Assembly: GCF_013359815.1 (NCBI RefSeq)
Contig: NZ_JABMCF010000025.1
Coordinates: 1 to 36,424, forward strand
Direction of reading: 5' to 3'
DNA from: Curtobacterium flaccumfaciens
Lineage (GTDB): Bacteria > Actinomycetota > Actinomycetes > Actinomycetales > Microbacteriaceae
DNA: 36,424 bases
Below the pieces are notes generated by a model. The model saw only the letters and a list, made by a program, of their open reading frames with translations. It did no database searches and was not told the DNA's origin. Made by a program: the position numbers and the translations under genes. Positions 9,631 through 17,348 of this stretch are shown piece by piece (the stretch's first letter is position 1; each line of letters begins with the position of its first letter).

Positions 9631-9636
9631 TAGGCT
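9631..9636 (+). promoter_or_regulatory. -10 element TAGGCT, leaderless
   Basis: TAGGCT followed by six bases (cacagc) and GTG at 9643. It follows closely on the terminator hairpin, so the lipoprotein is an independent transcript. Confidence 0.6.
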
Positions 9637-9642
9637 CACAGC

Positions 9643-10122
9643 GTGCGCTCCGTCCCCGCCTTGCTCCTGCCCGCGATCGCGGGCGTGCTCCTGCTGGCCG
9701 GCTGCGCCGGTCCGCCGCCCGTCGACGAGGCGGCGCTGTCCGCCTGGGAGAAGCGGCACCGAGCAGTCGAGTCGAACACTGAGCTCGGCGCCCTGTTCGC
9801 CGCGGTGTCGCCCGGGGACGACGACAGTGACGCACCGGGCACGGGCGTCACCATCACGTTCCCGCACCCGGAGTCGGTCGACCACCTCGAGTTCTCGTGC
9901 TTCGGGGACGGGCACATGAGTGGCTCCTCCACCATCGGGTCGGCAGGCGCCTCGCAGACCCGACCGACAGATCCGATGTCCTGCCGGGACGGTTCACAGC
10001 GGATCGACCTTCCAGCGGAGCTGCGTCGCCGGGCGGACAGCGTTTCCTTCAACGGGTTCGGCAGTGACCGCGACAGCGCCTGGTACGTCCGGATCATCGC
10101 CACCGAGCCCGTCGAGGACTGA
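9643..10122 (+). CDS. Small lipoprotein of unknown function
   Basis: The 159-residue precursor has a lipoprotein signal peptide (hydrophobic LLLPAIAGVLLLAGC) with lipobox LLAG-C and the modified Cys at 21, so the mature protein should sit on the outer face of the membrane. The mature part has two further Cys residues (SCFGDG near 86-91 and MSCRDGSQ near 114-121) that could form a disulfide, plus a beta-rich C-terminus. I do not recognise a family. The GTG start is fixed by the -10 box six bases upstream. Confidence 0.75.
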   Translation: MRSVPALLLPAIAGVLLLAGCAGPPPVDEAALSAWEKRHRAVESNTELGALFAAVSPGDDDSDAPGTGVTITFPHPESVDHLEFSCFGDGHMSGSSTIGSAGASQTRPTDPMSCRDGSQRIDLPAELRRRADSVSFNGFGSDRDSAWYVRIIATEPVED

Positions 10123-10134
10123 CGTTCCGAGCGC

Positions 10135-10740
10135 TCAGGACCGCCGGACGTCGTACCGGTGCAGGGTGACGCCGTTGTCGTAGCGCTGCTGCTCGAGCAG
10201 GTCGAGCTGCACGAGCGGGCGGTGCCCCGAGAGCGGCGGATCGAACAGCGGTCGGCCGGCGCCGAGCACCGACGGGTGCGTGAAGAGCATGACCTCGTCG
10301 AGCAGCCCGGCATCGAGCAGCTGACTCGCGATGCTCGGTCCGCCCACGCCGACGTCGCCGTCGCCGGAGGCACGGATCGCGGCCAGCTCGGCGATCGCGT
10401 CGCCGTCGCCACCGATGACCCGGGTGTCGTGATCGGCGGTCGTCCGGGTGCGGGACACCAGGATCTTCGGCTGCGCGGTCCAGATCTCGCCGTACTCGCG
10501 CAGGTACTGCGGCATCGACTCGTCGTGCCGGGCATCCGGCCAGAACGGGTCCATCATGTCGCGCACCACCCGGCCCTCGACGGACAGGGTCATCGCGGCG
10601 GCGCGGGCGTTGAACTCGCGGTGCAGCGGCTCGTCGATCCGGATCCAGTCGGGTCCGTCCAGGCCGTCGTGCTCGCCGGGGGCCCGTTCGACGAACCCGT
10701 CGACGGAGACGTTGATCCAGTAGACGAACCTCGCGGGCAT
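10135..10740 (-). CDS. Dihydrofolate-reductase-like (RibD C-terminal) protein
   Basis: The 201-residue single-domain protein has the RibD_C/DHFR-like pattern: YWINVSVDGFVE at the N-terminus, MMDPFWPDA and the NADPH-site glycine stretch GDGDVGVGGPSIASQLLDAGLLDEVMLF, then PLFDPPLSGHRPLVQLDLL. Proteins like this reduce pteridine, flavin precursor or other carbonyl substrates with NAD(P)H, but the actual substrate of stand-alone members is generally unknown. It has a good Shine-Dalgarno (AAGGAG at about 8 bases) and a TACGCT -10 inside a palindrome upstream. It converges with the lipoprotein gene, 12 bases between stops. Confidence 0.8.
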   Translation of the reverse strand: MPARFVYWINVSVDGFVERAPGEHDGLDGPDWIRIDEPLHREFNARAAAMTLSVEGRVVRDMMDPFWPDARHDESMPQYLREYGEIWTAQPKILVSRTRTTADHDTRVIGGDGDAIAELAAIRASGDGDVGVGGPSIASQLLDAGLLDEVMLFTHPSVLGAGRPLFDPPLSGHRPLVQLDLLEQQRYDNGVTLHRYDVRRS

Positions 10741-10761
10741 GGCATGACTCCTTCGTCGAGC

Positions 10762-10775
10762 CGAGCGTACGCTCG
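10762..10775. promoter_or_regulatory. Palindrome CGAGCGTACGCTCG with embedded -10
   Basis: A perfect 14-bp palindrome lies 22 bases upstream of the reductase start. On the minus strand its TACGCT reads as a -10 element and would give a short leader containing AAGGAG. It may also be an operator. Confidence 0.35.
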
Positions 10776-10844
10776 CGCACGTCGCCAGGCGACACCCGCA
10801 GTCCCTCCAGCAGCACCTCCCTCAACGACGAGAGCAGGTCCGGC

Positions 10845-12800
10845 ATGCGCCGATCGTCCACCGCACTCCTCGCCGTCGTGACGTTCCTCGGCGTCGCGAC
10901 CACGGGCCTCCAGGCCGCACCAGCGGATGCGTCCGCAGTGCCGGGTGGGACCACCCGGGCGACCACCACCGCGACCGTGGCGTCGAGCGCCGCCAGCCGG
11001 CACGGCCGTGCGGCACCCAGCCACCGGAACCCGGTCGCGCTCAGCCTGCCGGACGGGCAGACGGCGGCGAGCTGCGCGGACCCGACCGTGATCCACGGAG
11101 CCGGACGCGACCGCAGCTGGTACCTGTACTGCACCACCGACGCGCTCACCGCGACGGAGCAGAACCCGGACGGGTCCCTGGTGCAGCACGCGGTGCCCAC
11201 GTACCGGTCGACCGACCTGACCCACTGGACGTACGTGAACGACGCGTTCCCGACGAAGCCCGCCTGGGTGGGTGACGCGAACGGTATCTGGGCGCCGGAC
11301 GTCGTGTACCGCGCCGGGGACCGTGGCCGCGCGGGCACCTGGTACCTGTACTACGCGGCCTCGGACACCCCGTCGGCGACGGGGCCGAGCGGCGGCGGCT
11401 CCGCGGTCGGGGTGGCGACGAGCTCGAGCCCGACGGGCCCGTGGAAGGACTCCGGCGGCCCGGTCGTGGCACCGCAGACCGCACCGAACGGCGACGGAGC
11501 GCGGTGGGCGTTCGACCCCGAGGTCATCACGGACAAGGGGACGACCTACCTGTACTTCGGCAGCTACTTCGGCGGCGTGAACGTCCGACGCCTCAGCGCC
11601 GACGGACTGCGCTCCGACCCGTCGACCGAGCGGCAGATCGCGATCGACAACCGCTACGAGGGTGCGTACCTGATGCGGCACGGCGGCTGGTGGTACTTCA
11701 TGGGCTCCGCGACGAACTGCTGCAACGGCGCCCTGACCGGCTACGGCGTCTTCGTCGCCCGGTCGCGCAGCCCGCTCGGACCGTTCACCGACCGCGACGG
11801 CGTAGCGATCACGAGCACCCGGGTCGGTGGCACACCCCTGCTCGCGCAGAACGGCAACCGGTGGGTCGGCACCGGTCACAACACCGTGGTCACCGACTTC
11901 GCCGGGCAGGACTGGATCATCTACCACGCGGCCGATCGCACCGACCCGTACTACGCGGGGCAGCCGACCTACACGAAGCGGCCGGCGCTGATCGACCCGC
12001 TCGACTGGCAGGGCGGCTGGCCGGTCGTCCGCGGTGGAGCCGGGCCGTCCGACACGGTGCAGCCAGGGCCGGTCGCGCAGCCGGGGCAACGGCCGACGTA
12101 CCGGGCGTCCACCGCTCCCGTCGATGTGCCGGGGCGGACGATCCGGGCACTGTCGACGTCGTTCGACGGTGCCGCGGAGCCGGGGGCGGAGACCGGGGCA
12201 GCGCCCGGAACGCTGCCTGCCCAGCTCGCCTGGACGCGTGAGCCCGACCCGTCCACCTGGACCGTCGCCGACGGCACGTTCCGCTGGCAGACGCAGGACG
12301 CCGACATCCACCCGCCGGCGACGCCGCTCGCATCGGTGCTGTCCGAACCGGCACCCCGTGGGGACTACGTGCTCCAGACCACGGTCGGGGTGGACACCCC
12401 GGCCAACGGCGACGGTCTCAACTACGTGCAGGGCGGCCTGATCGTGTGGGGTGACGACGGCAACTCCGTCCGCCTCACCTCGAACTCGATCTTCAACACG
12501 CGCCAGACGGAGTTCGGCAAGCAGGTGTCCGGGCAACCGGCCGGGGCGCCGGGCTACGGCAACATGGTCGTCGGTCCGGTCGGGGACACCACCACGCTCC
12601 GGATCGTCCACCGGGAGGTCCGGGGGGAGGACCGGTACACCGCGTACACCAGCCTGGACGGGCGGCACTTCGTCCGGGGCGGGACCTGGACGGCGGACCT
12701 CGGCAGCGCACCCCGCGTCGGGCTCATCTCACTCGGGGGCCCCGGCTTCACCAGCACCTTCGAGGACCTCCGCGTGAGCACGGTCGCGACGCGTCGCTGA
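10845..12800 (+). CDS. Secreted GH43 arabinanase-like glycoside hydrolase
   Basis: The 651-residue protein starts with a Sec signal peptide (about 1-29, ending APADA) and a low-complexity linker, then a five-bladed beta-propeller of glycoside hydrolase family 43 (about 60-400). The family's catalytic carboxylates are visible: Asp79 in SCADPTV (base), Asp224 in AFDPEV (pKa modulator) and Glu272 in NRYEGAY (acid). GH43 members with this layout cleave alpha-L-arabinan or arabino/xylo-oligosaccharides outside the cell. A Pro-rich linker leads to a C-terminal beta-sandwich (about 440-650; LQTTVGVDTPANGDGLNYVQGGLIVW) like the GH43 C2/DUF1349 domain. This fits plant cell-wall use. Exact linkage specificity is unresolved. 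Confidence 0.85.
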   Translation: MRRSSTALLAVVTFLGVATTGLQAAPADASAVPGGTTRATTTATVASSAASRHGRAAPSHRNPVALSLPDGQTAASCADPTVIHGAGRDRSWYLYCTTDALTATEQNPDGSLVQHAVPTYRSTDLTHWTYVNDAFPTKPAWVGDANGIWAPDVVYRAGDRGRAGTWYLYYAASDTPSATGPSGGGSAVGVATSSSPTGPWKDSGGPVVAPQTAPNGDGARWAFDPEVITDKGTTYLYFGSYFGGVNVRRLSADGLRSDPSTERQIAIDNRYEGAYLMRHGGWWYFMGSATNCCNGALTGYGVFVARSRSPLGPFTDRDGVAITSTRVGGTPLLAQNGNRWVGTGHNTVVTDFAGQDWIIYHAADRTDPYYAGQPTYTKRPALIDPLDWQGGWPVVRGGAGPSDTVQPGPVAQPGQRPTYRASTAPVDVPGRTIRALSTSFDGAAEPGAETGAAPGTLPAQLAWTREPDPSTWTVADGTFRWQTQDADIHPPATPLASVLSEPAPRGDYVLQTTVGVDTPANGDGLNYVQGGLIVWGDDGNSVRLTSNSIFNTRQTEFGKQVSGQPAGAPGYGNMVVGPVGDTTTLRIVHREVRGEDRYTAYTSLDGRHFVRGGTWTADLGSAPRVGLISLGGPGFTSTFEDLRVSTVATRR

Positions 12801-12826
12801 CGGGGTGGTCGGGTGGCGCCGGGATC

Positions 12827-12896
12827 GCAAGACACCGGTGTTCGCAGGCTGAACCGCGTTCTGCGCGTGTTCGACACGCGAACACCGGTGTCTTGC
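12827..12896. repeat. Perfect 19-bp intergenic inverted repeat
   Basis: GCAAGACACCGGTGTTCGC (12827-12845) and its exact reverse complement (12878-12896) flank a 32-base centre that contains its own short palindromes (GCGTGT-TCG-ACACGC). Alternative folds are possible. It lies 26 bases after the GH43 stop. It may be a terminator or a dispersed repeat; no T-run follows. Confidence 0.75.
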
Positions 12897-13002
12897 GCAC
12901 CACCACCCACCCCCGTTCAGCCGGAGAACGACGTCGGCGAACGAGATACCCGTCGGGATGCGAAGATGCATCGTTGGTGCCGGAGCCGAGAACGAGGGTT
13001 GG

Positions 13003-14424
13003 ATGATCCCGACGGAAGACCACGACGCGAGCGCGCCGCTGCTCGACGGTCGGTACCGCGTGGAGCAAGCGATCGGCCAGGGCGGCATGTCCGTCGTCTA
13101 CCGGGGTGTGGACGAGAGCCTGCACCGCCCGGTCGCGATCAAGCTCTTCCACGCAGGCATCGTGGACATCGCCCGGCAAGAGGCCGAACTCGGCGTGCTG
13201 GCGTCGCTCGAGCACCACAACCTCGTCAGCCTGCTCGACGCCGGAGTCGTCACCGGGCAGGACGGCACGCAGCAGCGCTACATCGTGATGTCGCTCGTCG
13301 TCGGGCAGGACCTCGAGGAGCGCCTGGCCGTCGGCCCGCTCGCCTCGCGGCACATCGCCGAGATCGGCTACGACATGGCCGAGGCCCTCGACTACATCCA
13401 CGCCCACGGCGTCGTGCACCGCGACATCAAGCCGTCGAACATCCTGCTCGTCGACTACGGCAACGGTTCCGACCGGGCCCGGGCGCGCCTGACCGACTTC
13501 GGCATCGCGCTCGCCGCCGGTGTCGAACGCCTGACCGCCGACGGTGTGACCACCGGCACCGCGGCCTACCTCAGCCCCGAGCAGGCGCGCGGCGGCGAGG
13601 TCGGCCCGCCGAGCGACGTCTACTCGCTCGGCCTCGTGCTGCTGCAGTGCTTCACCCGCCGCCGGGAGTTCCCGGGCTCGCTCGTCGAGTCCGCCGTCGC
13701 CCGGCTGTCGCGCGACCCCGTGGTCCCCGAGCCCCTGCCCGAGCACTGGAAGCACCTGCTCCGCGCCATGACCGCGCAGGACCCCGCGGCCCGCCCACTC
13801 GGCGCCGAGCTGGTCACGATGCTCCGCGACGTCGTGATCGCCGAGACCGCCACGAGCGACCACGTGGCCGAGCCGACCGACGAGACGGCACCGGCAGCAC
13901 CGGTGCCGACGCGCCCCGAGACGGACCGCCCGGCGACCCTCGACAGCCTGCCCGACGAGTCGCTGCAGCGCACCACGGCGATGGCGGCCCGGCTCTTCGA
14001 CGCTCCGATCGCCCTGGTCGAGGTCCTCGACGAGGACCGCGAGTGGTCCCAGTCGTACATCGCCGAGGGCGTCGACGAGGCAGCCCGCAGCATCAGCTTC
14101 CGCAACGGCTTCGCCCCGGTCCCCGTCCCCGTCGTGATCCCGGACGGCTCCGCGCACCCCGAGATGCGGAACAGCCCCCTGGTCACCGGTCCGCTCGGCA
14201 TCCGCTTCTACGTCAGCGTTCCGCTCGTCAAGCACGACGGCGCACCGATCGGCACCCTCGCCGTGCTCGACACCCGCCCGCGGCAGGCCACCGAGGACGA
14301 CCTCGCCAACCTCCGTGACCTGGCGGCGCTCGCCGTCTCGCAGCTCGAGATCCGCCAGGAGTCCCTGCGCACGACCAGCGACTCGCTGCCGGTCCCACGG
14401 GTGGTCGGCGACCACACCGCCTGA
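13003..14424 (+). CDS. Soluble Ser/Thr protein kinase with C-terminal GAF domain
   Basis: A 473-residue fusion. Residues 17-280 form a Hanks-type kinase: GQGGMSVVY P-loop (25-33), Lys47 in AIKLF, HRDIKPSN with catalytic Asp141, DFG at 165-167, activation-loop Thr183/Thr184 and SPEQ (191-194). After an acidic Ala/Pro linker (about 280-310) comes a GAF-type domain (about 315-460) with LFDAPIALVEVLDEDREW, SPLVTGPLGIRFYVSVPL and GAPIGTLAVLD, the form seen in GAF sensors of signalling proteins. There is no transmembrane segment and no PASTA repeat, so it is cytoplasmic. ATG 13003 has GAGGG upstream; ATG 12958 is an alternative adding 15 residues. Confidence 0.85.
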   Translation: MIPTEDHDASAPLLDGRYRVEQAIGQGGMSVVYRGVDESLHRPVAIKLFHAGIVDIARQEAELGVLASLEHHNLVSLLDAGVVTGQDGTQQRYIVMSLVVGQDLEERLAVGPLASRHIAEIGYDMAEALDYIHAHGVVHRDIKPSNILLVDYGNGSDRARARLTDFGIALAAGVERLTADGVTTGTAAYLSPEQARGGEVGPPSDVYSLGLVLLQCFTRRREFPGSLVESAVARLSRDPVVPEPLPEHWKHLLRAMTAQDPAARPLGAELVTMLRDVVIAETATSDHVAEPTDETAPAAPVPTRPETDRPATLDSLPDESLQRTTAMAARLFDAPIALVEVLDEDREWSQSYIAEGVDEAARSISFRNGFAPVPVPVVIPDGSAHPEMRNSPLVTGPLGIRFYVSVPLVKHDGAPIGTLAVLDTRPRQATEDDLANLRDLAALAVSQLEIRQESLRTTSDSLPVPRVVGDHTA

Positions 14425-14460
14425 CGGGAGGCCCGGTGCCAGCCCGCACCGCGCCTCCCG
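14425..14460 (+). terminator. Terminator hairpin, copy 2
   Basis: CGGGAGGCCCGGTGCC (14425-14440), loop AGCC, right arm 14445-14460 with two mismatches. It starts on the very next base after the kinase stop codon. It has the same outer arms and the same AGCC loop as the copy at 9566. Confidence 0.75.
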
Positions 14461-14632
14461 ACCGTGTGGTGGTCGCGCCCACCGCCGCGCCCACGCCGTC
14501 CGCCGAGCGGTCACGATCCGTCGGCTGACGCGCTCCCGCGCGACGGTCCGTGACCGCACGGCCACCCGCCGGCGGTGTGTCGTGACCACTCGCGGACCGG
14601 GGAATCGCTCGCATCGGCTGGCGCTGCCGAGT

Positions 14633-14680
14633 GGGCGAAATGCCGGGGTGCCTCCGCGCGCCGACCCGGGTGTTTCGCCC
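14633..14680 (-). terminator. Inverted repeat downstream of the SDR gene
   Basis: GGGCGAAATGCCGGGGTG (14633-14650) pairs imperfectly with 14663-14680; the outer eight bases GGGCGAAA/TTTCGCCC are perfect. It lies 16 bases past the SDR stop on the minus strand, where a terminator is expected. The stretch 14461-14632 has no gene that I can support. Confidence 0.5.
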
Positions 14681-14696
14681 GTTCGTGCGGGGCGGC

Positions 14697-15494
14697 TCAG
14701 CCGAGGCGGGTCGCTGCGAGGCCGCCGTCCACGTCGATGGTGGCGCCGTGCACGAAGGTCGCCTCGTCGGAGGCCAGCCAGCGCACGGCGAACGCGACGT
14801 CGACCGGTCGGACGGGTGCGCCGGCCGGGGTGCCCGCTGTCATCTGCGCGAGGACGTCGTGCGAGTCCGCGTTGCCCGGCGTCGCGGTGGCACCGGGCGA
14901 CACGGTCGACACCCGGACACCGTGCGGTCCGAACTCGGCTGCCCAGGCGCGGGTCAGCTGCTCGACGGCCGCCTTCGTCGCCGGGTAGAGCGCCGTGAAC
15001 GGGACGCCGACGCGGGACATCCACGAGCCGATGTTCACGATGACGCCCGAGCCGCGTTCGACCATCGCGGGCGCCAGCGCGCCGACCAGCACGTGGGGTG
15101 CGCGGACGTTCGTGTCCCAGAGCGCTTCGGCGTCGTCGTCGGCGAGCAGTGCGGTGGGGCCGACCGGGTAGACGCCGGCGTTGTTGACGAGGACGTCGAC
15201 CCGGCCGCCGAGGGCCTGGGCAGCGCGGGCAGCGAGGTCACGGACCGCGTCGGGGTGGCTGTTCAGGTCGCCGATCACGGCCACGGCGGTTCCTCCGGAC
15301 GCGGTGATGGCGTCCACCACGGCCTGCGTGCGCTCCGGGTCGCGGCCGGCCACCGCGACGGTGGCGCCGGAGGCGGCGAGGACACGGGCGACGGCTTCAC
15401 CGATGCCGCTCGAGGCGCCGGTCACCAGTGCGGTGCGGCCAGCCAGTCGGTCGTCAGTGGTCAGGGAGCCGAGGAGTGCTTCGTTGGTCTGCAT
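14697..15494 (-). CDS. SDR family oxidoreductase
   Basis: The 265-residue classical short-chain dehydrogenase has TGASSGIG (25-32) for NAD(P) binding, NNAG (104-107) and the catalytic Ser157, Tyr170, Lys174 in the YPATK form. A Arg at the end of beta2 (AGRDPER) suggests NADP(H) preference. It is divergent from an AraC-type regulator with 110 bases between starts. AraC proteins with this N-terminal domain are often found next to SDR genes, so the regulator probably controls it. The alcohol or ketone substrate is unknown. Confidence 0.85.
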   Translation of the reverse strand: MQTNEALLGSLTTDDRLAGRTALVTGASSGIGEAVARVLAASGATVAVAGRDPERTQAVVDAITASGGTAVAVIGDLNSHPDAVRDLAARAAQALGGRVDVLVNNAGVYPVGPTALLADDDAEALWDTNVRAPHVLVGALAPAMVERGSGVIVNIGSWMSRVGVPFTALYPATKAAVEQLTRAWAAEFGPHGVRVSTVSPGATATPGNADSHDVLAQMTAGTPAGAPVRPVDVAFAVRWLASDEATFVHGATIDVDGGLAATRLG

Positions 15495-15592
15495 GCTCCG
15501 ATGCTCGGTCCCGCGTGCCTCGTGGAGATTGCCCAGGACTCCGGAGTGCTTGCCGGATCCCGCACGGGCACCCCTCGCGTCGGATGCCTCGA

Positions 15593-15598
15593 CAGAAT
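15593..15598 (+). promoter_or_regulatory. -10 element CAGAAT, leaderless
   Basis: CAGAAT, one base off TAnnnT, is followed by six bases (gggcac) and ATG at 15605. It supports this start over in-frame codons further upstream that overlap the divergent gene. Confidence 0.45.
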
Positions 15599-15604
15599 GG
15601 GCAC

Positions 15605-16510
15605 ATGGACGACGTCACCTCGGACCGGCTGGACCGTGCGCTGCAGAGCGTCCTCGCCCACCTCGACGACACGGAGCGCGCCGGACGACTCGGCCTCCGC
15701 CTGGCCCGCGTCGACCGTCCGACCGACCTCGGGTACCAGCGGTACACGCCGTCGGTGTCGGTGGTGCTCGCCGGACGGAAGCGCTCGATAGTGGGGGATG
15801 ACGACCAGCTCTGGGGTCGGGAACGCTTCATCATCACGCCCGTCGACCTGCCCGTGATCGCCGGGGTGGTCGAGGTCGAACCACCCGCGGGGTTCGTCGC
15901 GGTCGTCTGGCAGCTCGACCCCGCGGTGGTCGCCGAGGTCGCGACGGCGATGTCCCGCCCCCACCAGGACGAGGCGCCGCCGGCACGACTCGGCAGCTGG
16001 ACCCCGGCCCTGGCGGACGCGTTCGCCCGACTCGTCGGACTGCTCGATGCTCCGGAGGACATGACGGTCCTCGCCCCGCTCGTCACCCGCGAGGTCGTGC
16101 TCCGCCTGCTGCAGACCGACCAGGCACCGCGCATCCTGGCCGCGATCGGCAACCGGGACGGCGACGTCGTCGCAGCGGCCACGGCCCTGCTCACCGATCG
16201 GCTGGCGGACCCGTGGTCGGTGGCGGGCCTGGCCGCGGCGGTCCGGACGAGCGAGTCGACACTGTTCGCGCGCTTCCGGCAGGTCACCGGGATGAGCCCG
16301 GTGCAGTACCTGCGGCGGTTGCGGCTCGGAGAGGCCCGGCGGCGGATGATCGTGCTCGGTGACACCGCCGCCCAGGCTGCGGTCGCGGTGGGGTACCGGA
16401 GCGCCTCGCACTTCTCGCGCGACTACCGCGCCCTGCACGGCCGGCCGCCGGCTGCCGATGCCGGTCGGGCCCGTGAACTGCTCGCGCGGGGTGAGGTCGC
16501 GATCGCCTGA
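15605..16510 (+). CDS. AraC family transcriptional regulator
   Basis: The 301-residue protein has an N-terminal AraC_N-type ligand domain (about 15-165: PSVSVVLAGRKRSIVGDDD, FIITPVDLPVIAGVVE, LGLLDAPED-like region) and a C-terminal double helix-turn-helix (about 195-285: WSVAGLAAAVRTSESTLFARFRQVTGMSPVQYLRRLRLGEARRRM then AAVAVGYRSASHFSRDYRALHGRPP). It is divergent from the SDR oxidoreductase, its likely target. The ligand is unknown. Confidence 0.88.
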   Translation: MDDVTSDRLDRALQSVLAHLDDTERAGRLGLRLARVDRPTDLGYQRYTPSVSVVLAGRKRSIVGDDDQLWGRERFIITPVDLPVIAGVVEVEPPAGFVAVVWQLDPAVVAEVATAMSRPHQDEAPPARLGSWTPALADAFARLVGLLDAPEDMTVLAPLVTREVVLRLLQTDQAPRILAAIGNRDGDVVAAATALLTDRLADPWSVAGLAAAVRTSESTLFARFRQVTGMSPVQYLRRLRLGEARRRMIVLGDTAAQAAVAVGYRSASHFSRDYRALHGRPPAADAGRARELLARGEVAIA

Positions 16511-16631
16511 CCTGGCAGCGCGATCGCCAGACCGACCCGCGCGGTCAGTCGGACGGATGACGCGGACGAGTCCGGGCAGGCCCTACTGTCATCGATGCGG
16601 GCGACGACCGTCGCCGCGGAGAGGACCGCTC

Positions 16632-16856
16632 GTGTTGACGAACGTGTCGGGGGCACACGCCGTGGTGCTCCTCGTGCTGCTGGCGCTCGAGGCCGTGGCG
16701 CTGGTGCAGGTCTGGCGCGATGGTCGCCGGACGCAGGTGGTCAAGGTGCTGTGGACGGTGGTCATCCTCGCGCTGCCCGTGATCGGCGTGCTGGGGTGGG
16801 CCGTGAACTGGCTGCTCGGCAAGGCCGCGGACGCGCTCCAGCGCCGGAACGCCTGA
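16632..16856 (+). CDS. Small PLDc_N domain membrane protein
   Basis: The 74-residue protein has two hydrophobic segments separated by QVWRDGRRTQVVKVLW, with IVILALPVIGVLGWAVNWLLG in the second. This is the pattern of the PLDc_N (phospholipase D-nuclease N-terminal) domain found alone in many actinobacterial short membrane proteins. It lacks the catalytic HKD region. The GTG at 16632 follows GGAGAGG (16619-16625); TTG 16635 is the next codon. Function is unknown, possibly membrane-associated stress or envelope roles. Confidence 0.7.
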   Translation: MLTNVSGAHAVVLLVLLALEAVALVQVWRDGRRTQVVKVLWTVVILALPVIGVLGWAVNWLLGKAADALQRRNA

Positions 16857-16865
16857 CGCGCGTCA
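16854..16865. other. 12-bp palindrome holding two opposing stop codons
   Basis: TGACGCGCGTCA is a perfect palindrome whose ends are the TGA stop of the PLDc_N gene (+) and the TGA stop of the TPR gene (-), with six bases between the stops. Confidence 0.5.
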
Positions 16866-17348
16866 GTCCTCGGTGAGGGCCGCCGCGTGGGCCCGGACGG
16901 ACCGGTGGTACCGGGGGAGCGTCGGCTCGACGGCCTCGATCGCGACGCGCAGTGCCTCGGCGGAGCGTCCGGCGCTGTGCAGGGCGAGCGCGAGGAACAC
17001 CTTGGGTGCCGCCCCGGTGGCGGGGTGCTCCGGCGCGTCGCGGAGCATCGCGATGGCCGCGTCGATCCGGCCGAGGTTCCGCAGCGTCGAGGCGTGCTGG
17101 ACGGCCATCCTGGCGGCGCGGTCCGGGTCGACCGTGTCCAGGCCGGCCGTGGTCGCGGCGGCGTACTGCACGTCGGCCTCGGCCTCGTGGCCGCCCGAGT
17201 CGAAGGCGCCGCCGAGCTCGAACGCGCCGAGTGCGGGGTGCGGAGCGCCGGCGGCGAGGTCGCGCATCCGCTCGATCCGCTGCTGATCGTCGATCGTCGC
17301 GTCGTCCCACAGCGCCGCGACGCGTGACTCCCAGTCCCCGGTGCTCAT
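16863..17348 (-). CDS. TPR-type (TPR_5-like) repeat protein
   Basis: The 161-residue helical protein carries TPR-like helix pairs: AFELGGAFDSGGHEAEADVQYAAATTAGL, AVQHASTLRNLGRIDAAIAML and VFLALALHSAGRSAEALRVAI. This order and wording match the short actinobacterial TPR_5 family. It probably mediates protein-protein contact; no partner is known. ATG 17348 overlaps the stop of the DUF6807 gene (ATGA), so it is the last cistron of that unit. Confidence 0.75.
   Translation of the reverse strand: MSTGDWESRVAALWDDATIDDQQRIERMRDLAAGAPHPALGAFELGGAFDSGGHEAEADVQYAAATTAGLDTVDPDRAARMAVQHASTLRNLGRIDAAIAMLRDAPEHPATGAAPKVFLALALHSAGRSAEALRVAIEAVEPTLPRYHRSVRAHAAALTED

Noticed and set aside
12801..12957. Insertion-sequence remnant at the 19-bp inverted repeat
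   Set aside because: The arms are only 32 bases apart, there is no transposase fragment or target-site duplication visible.
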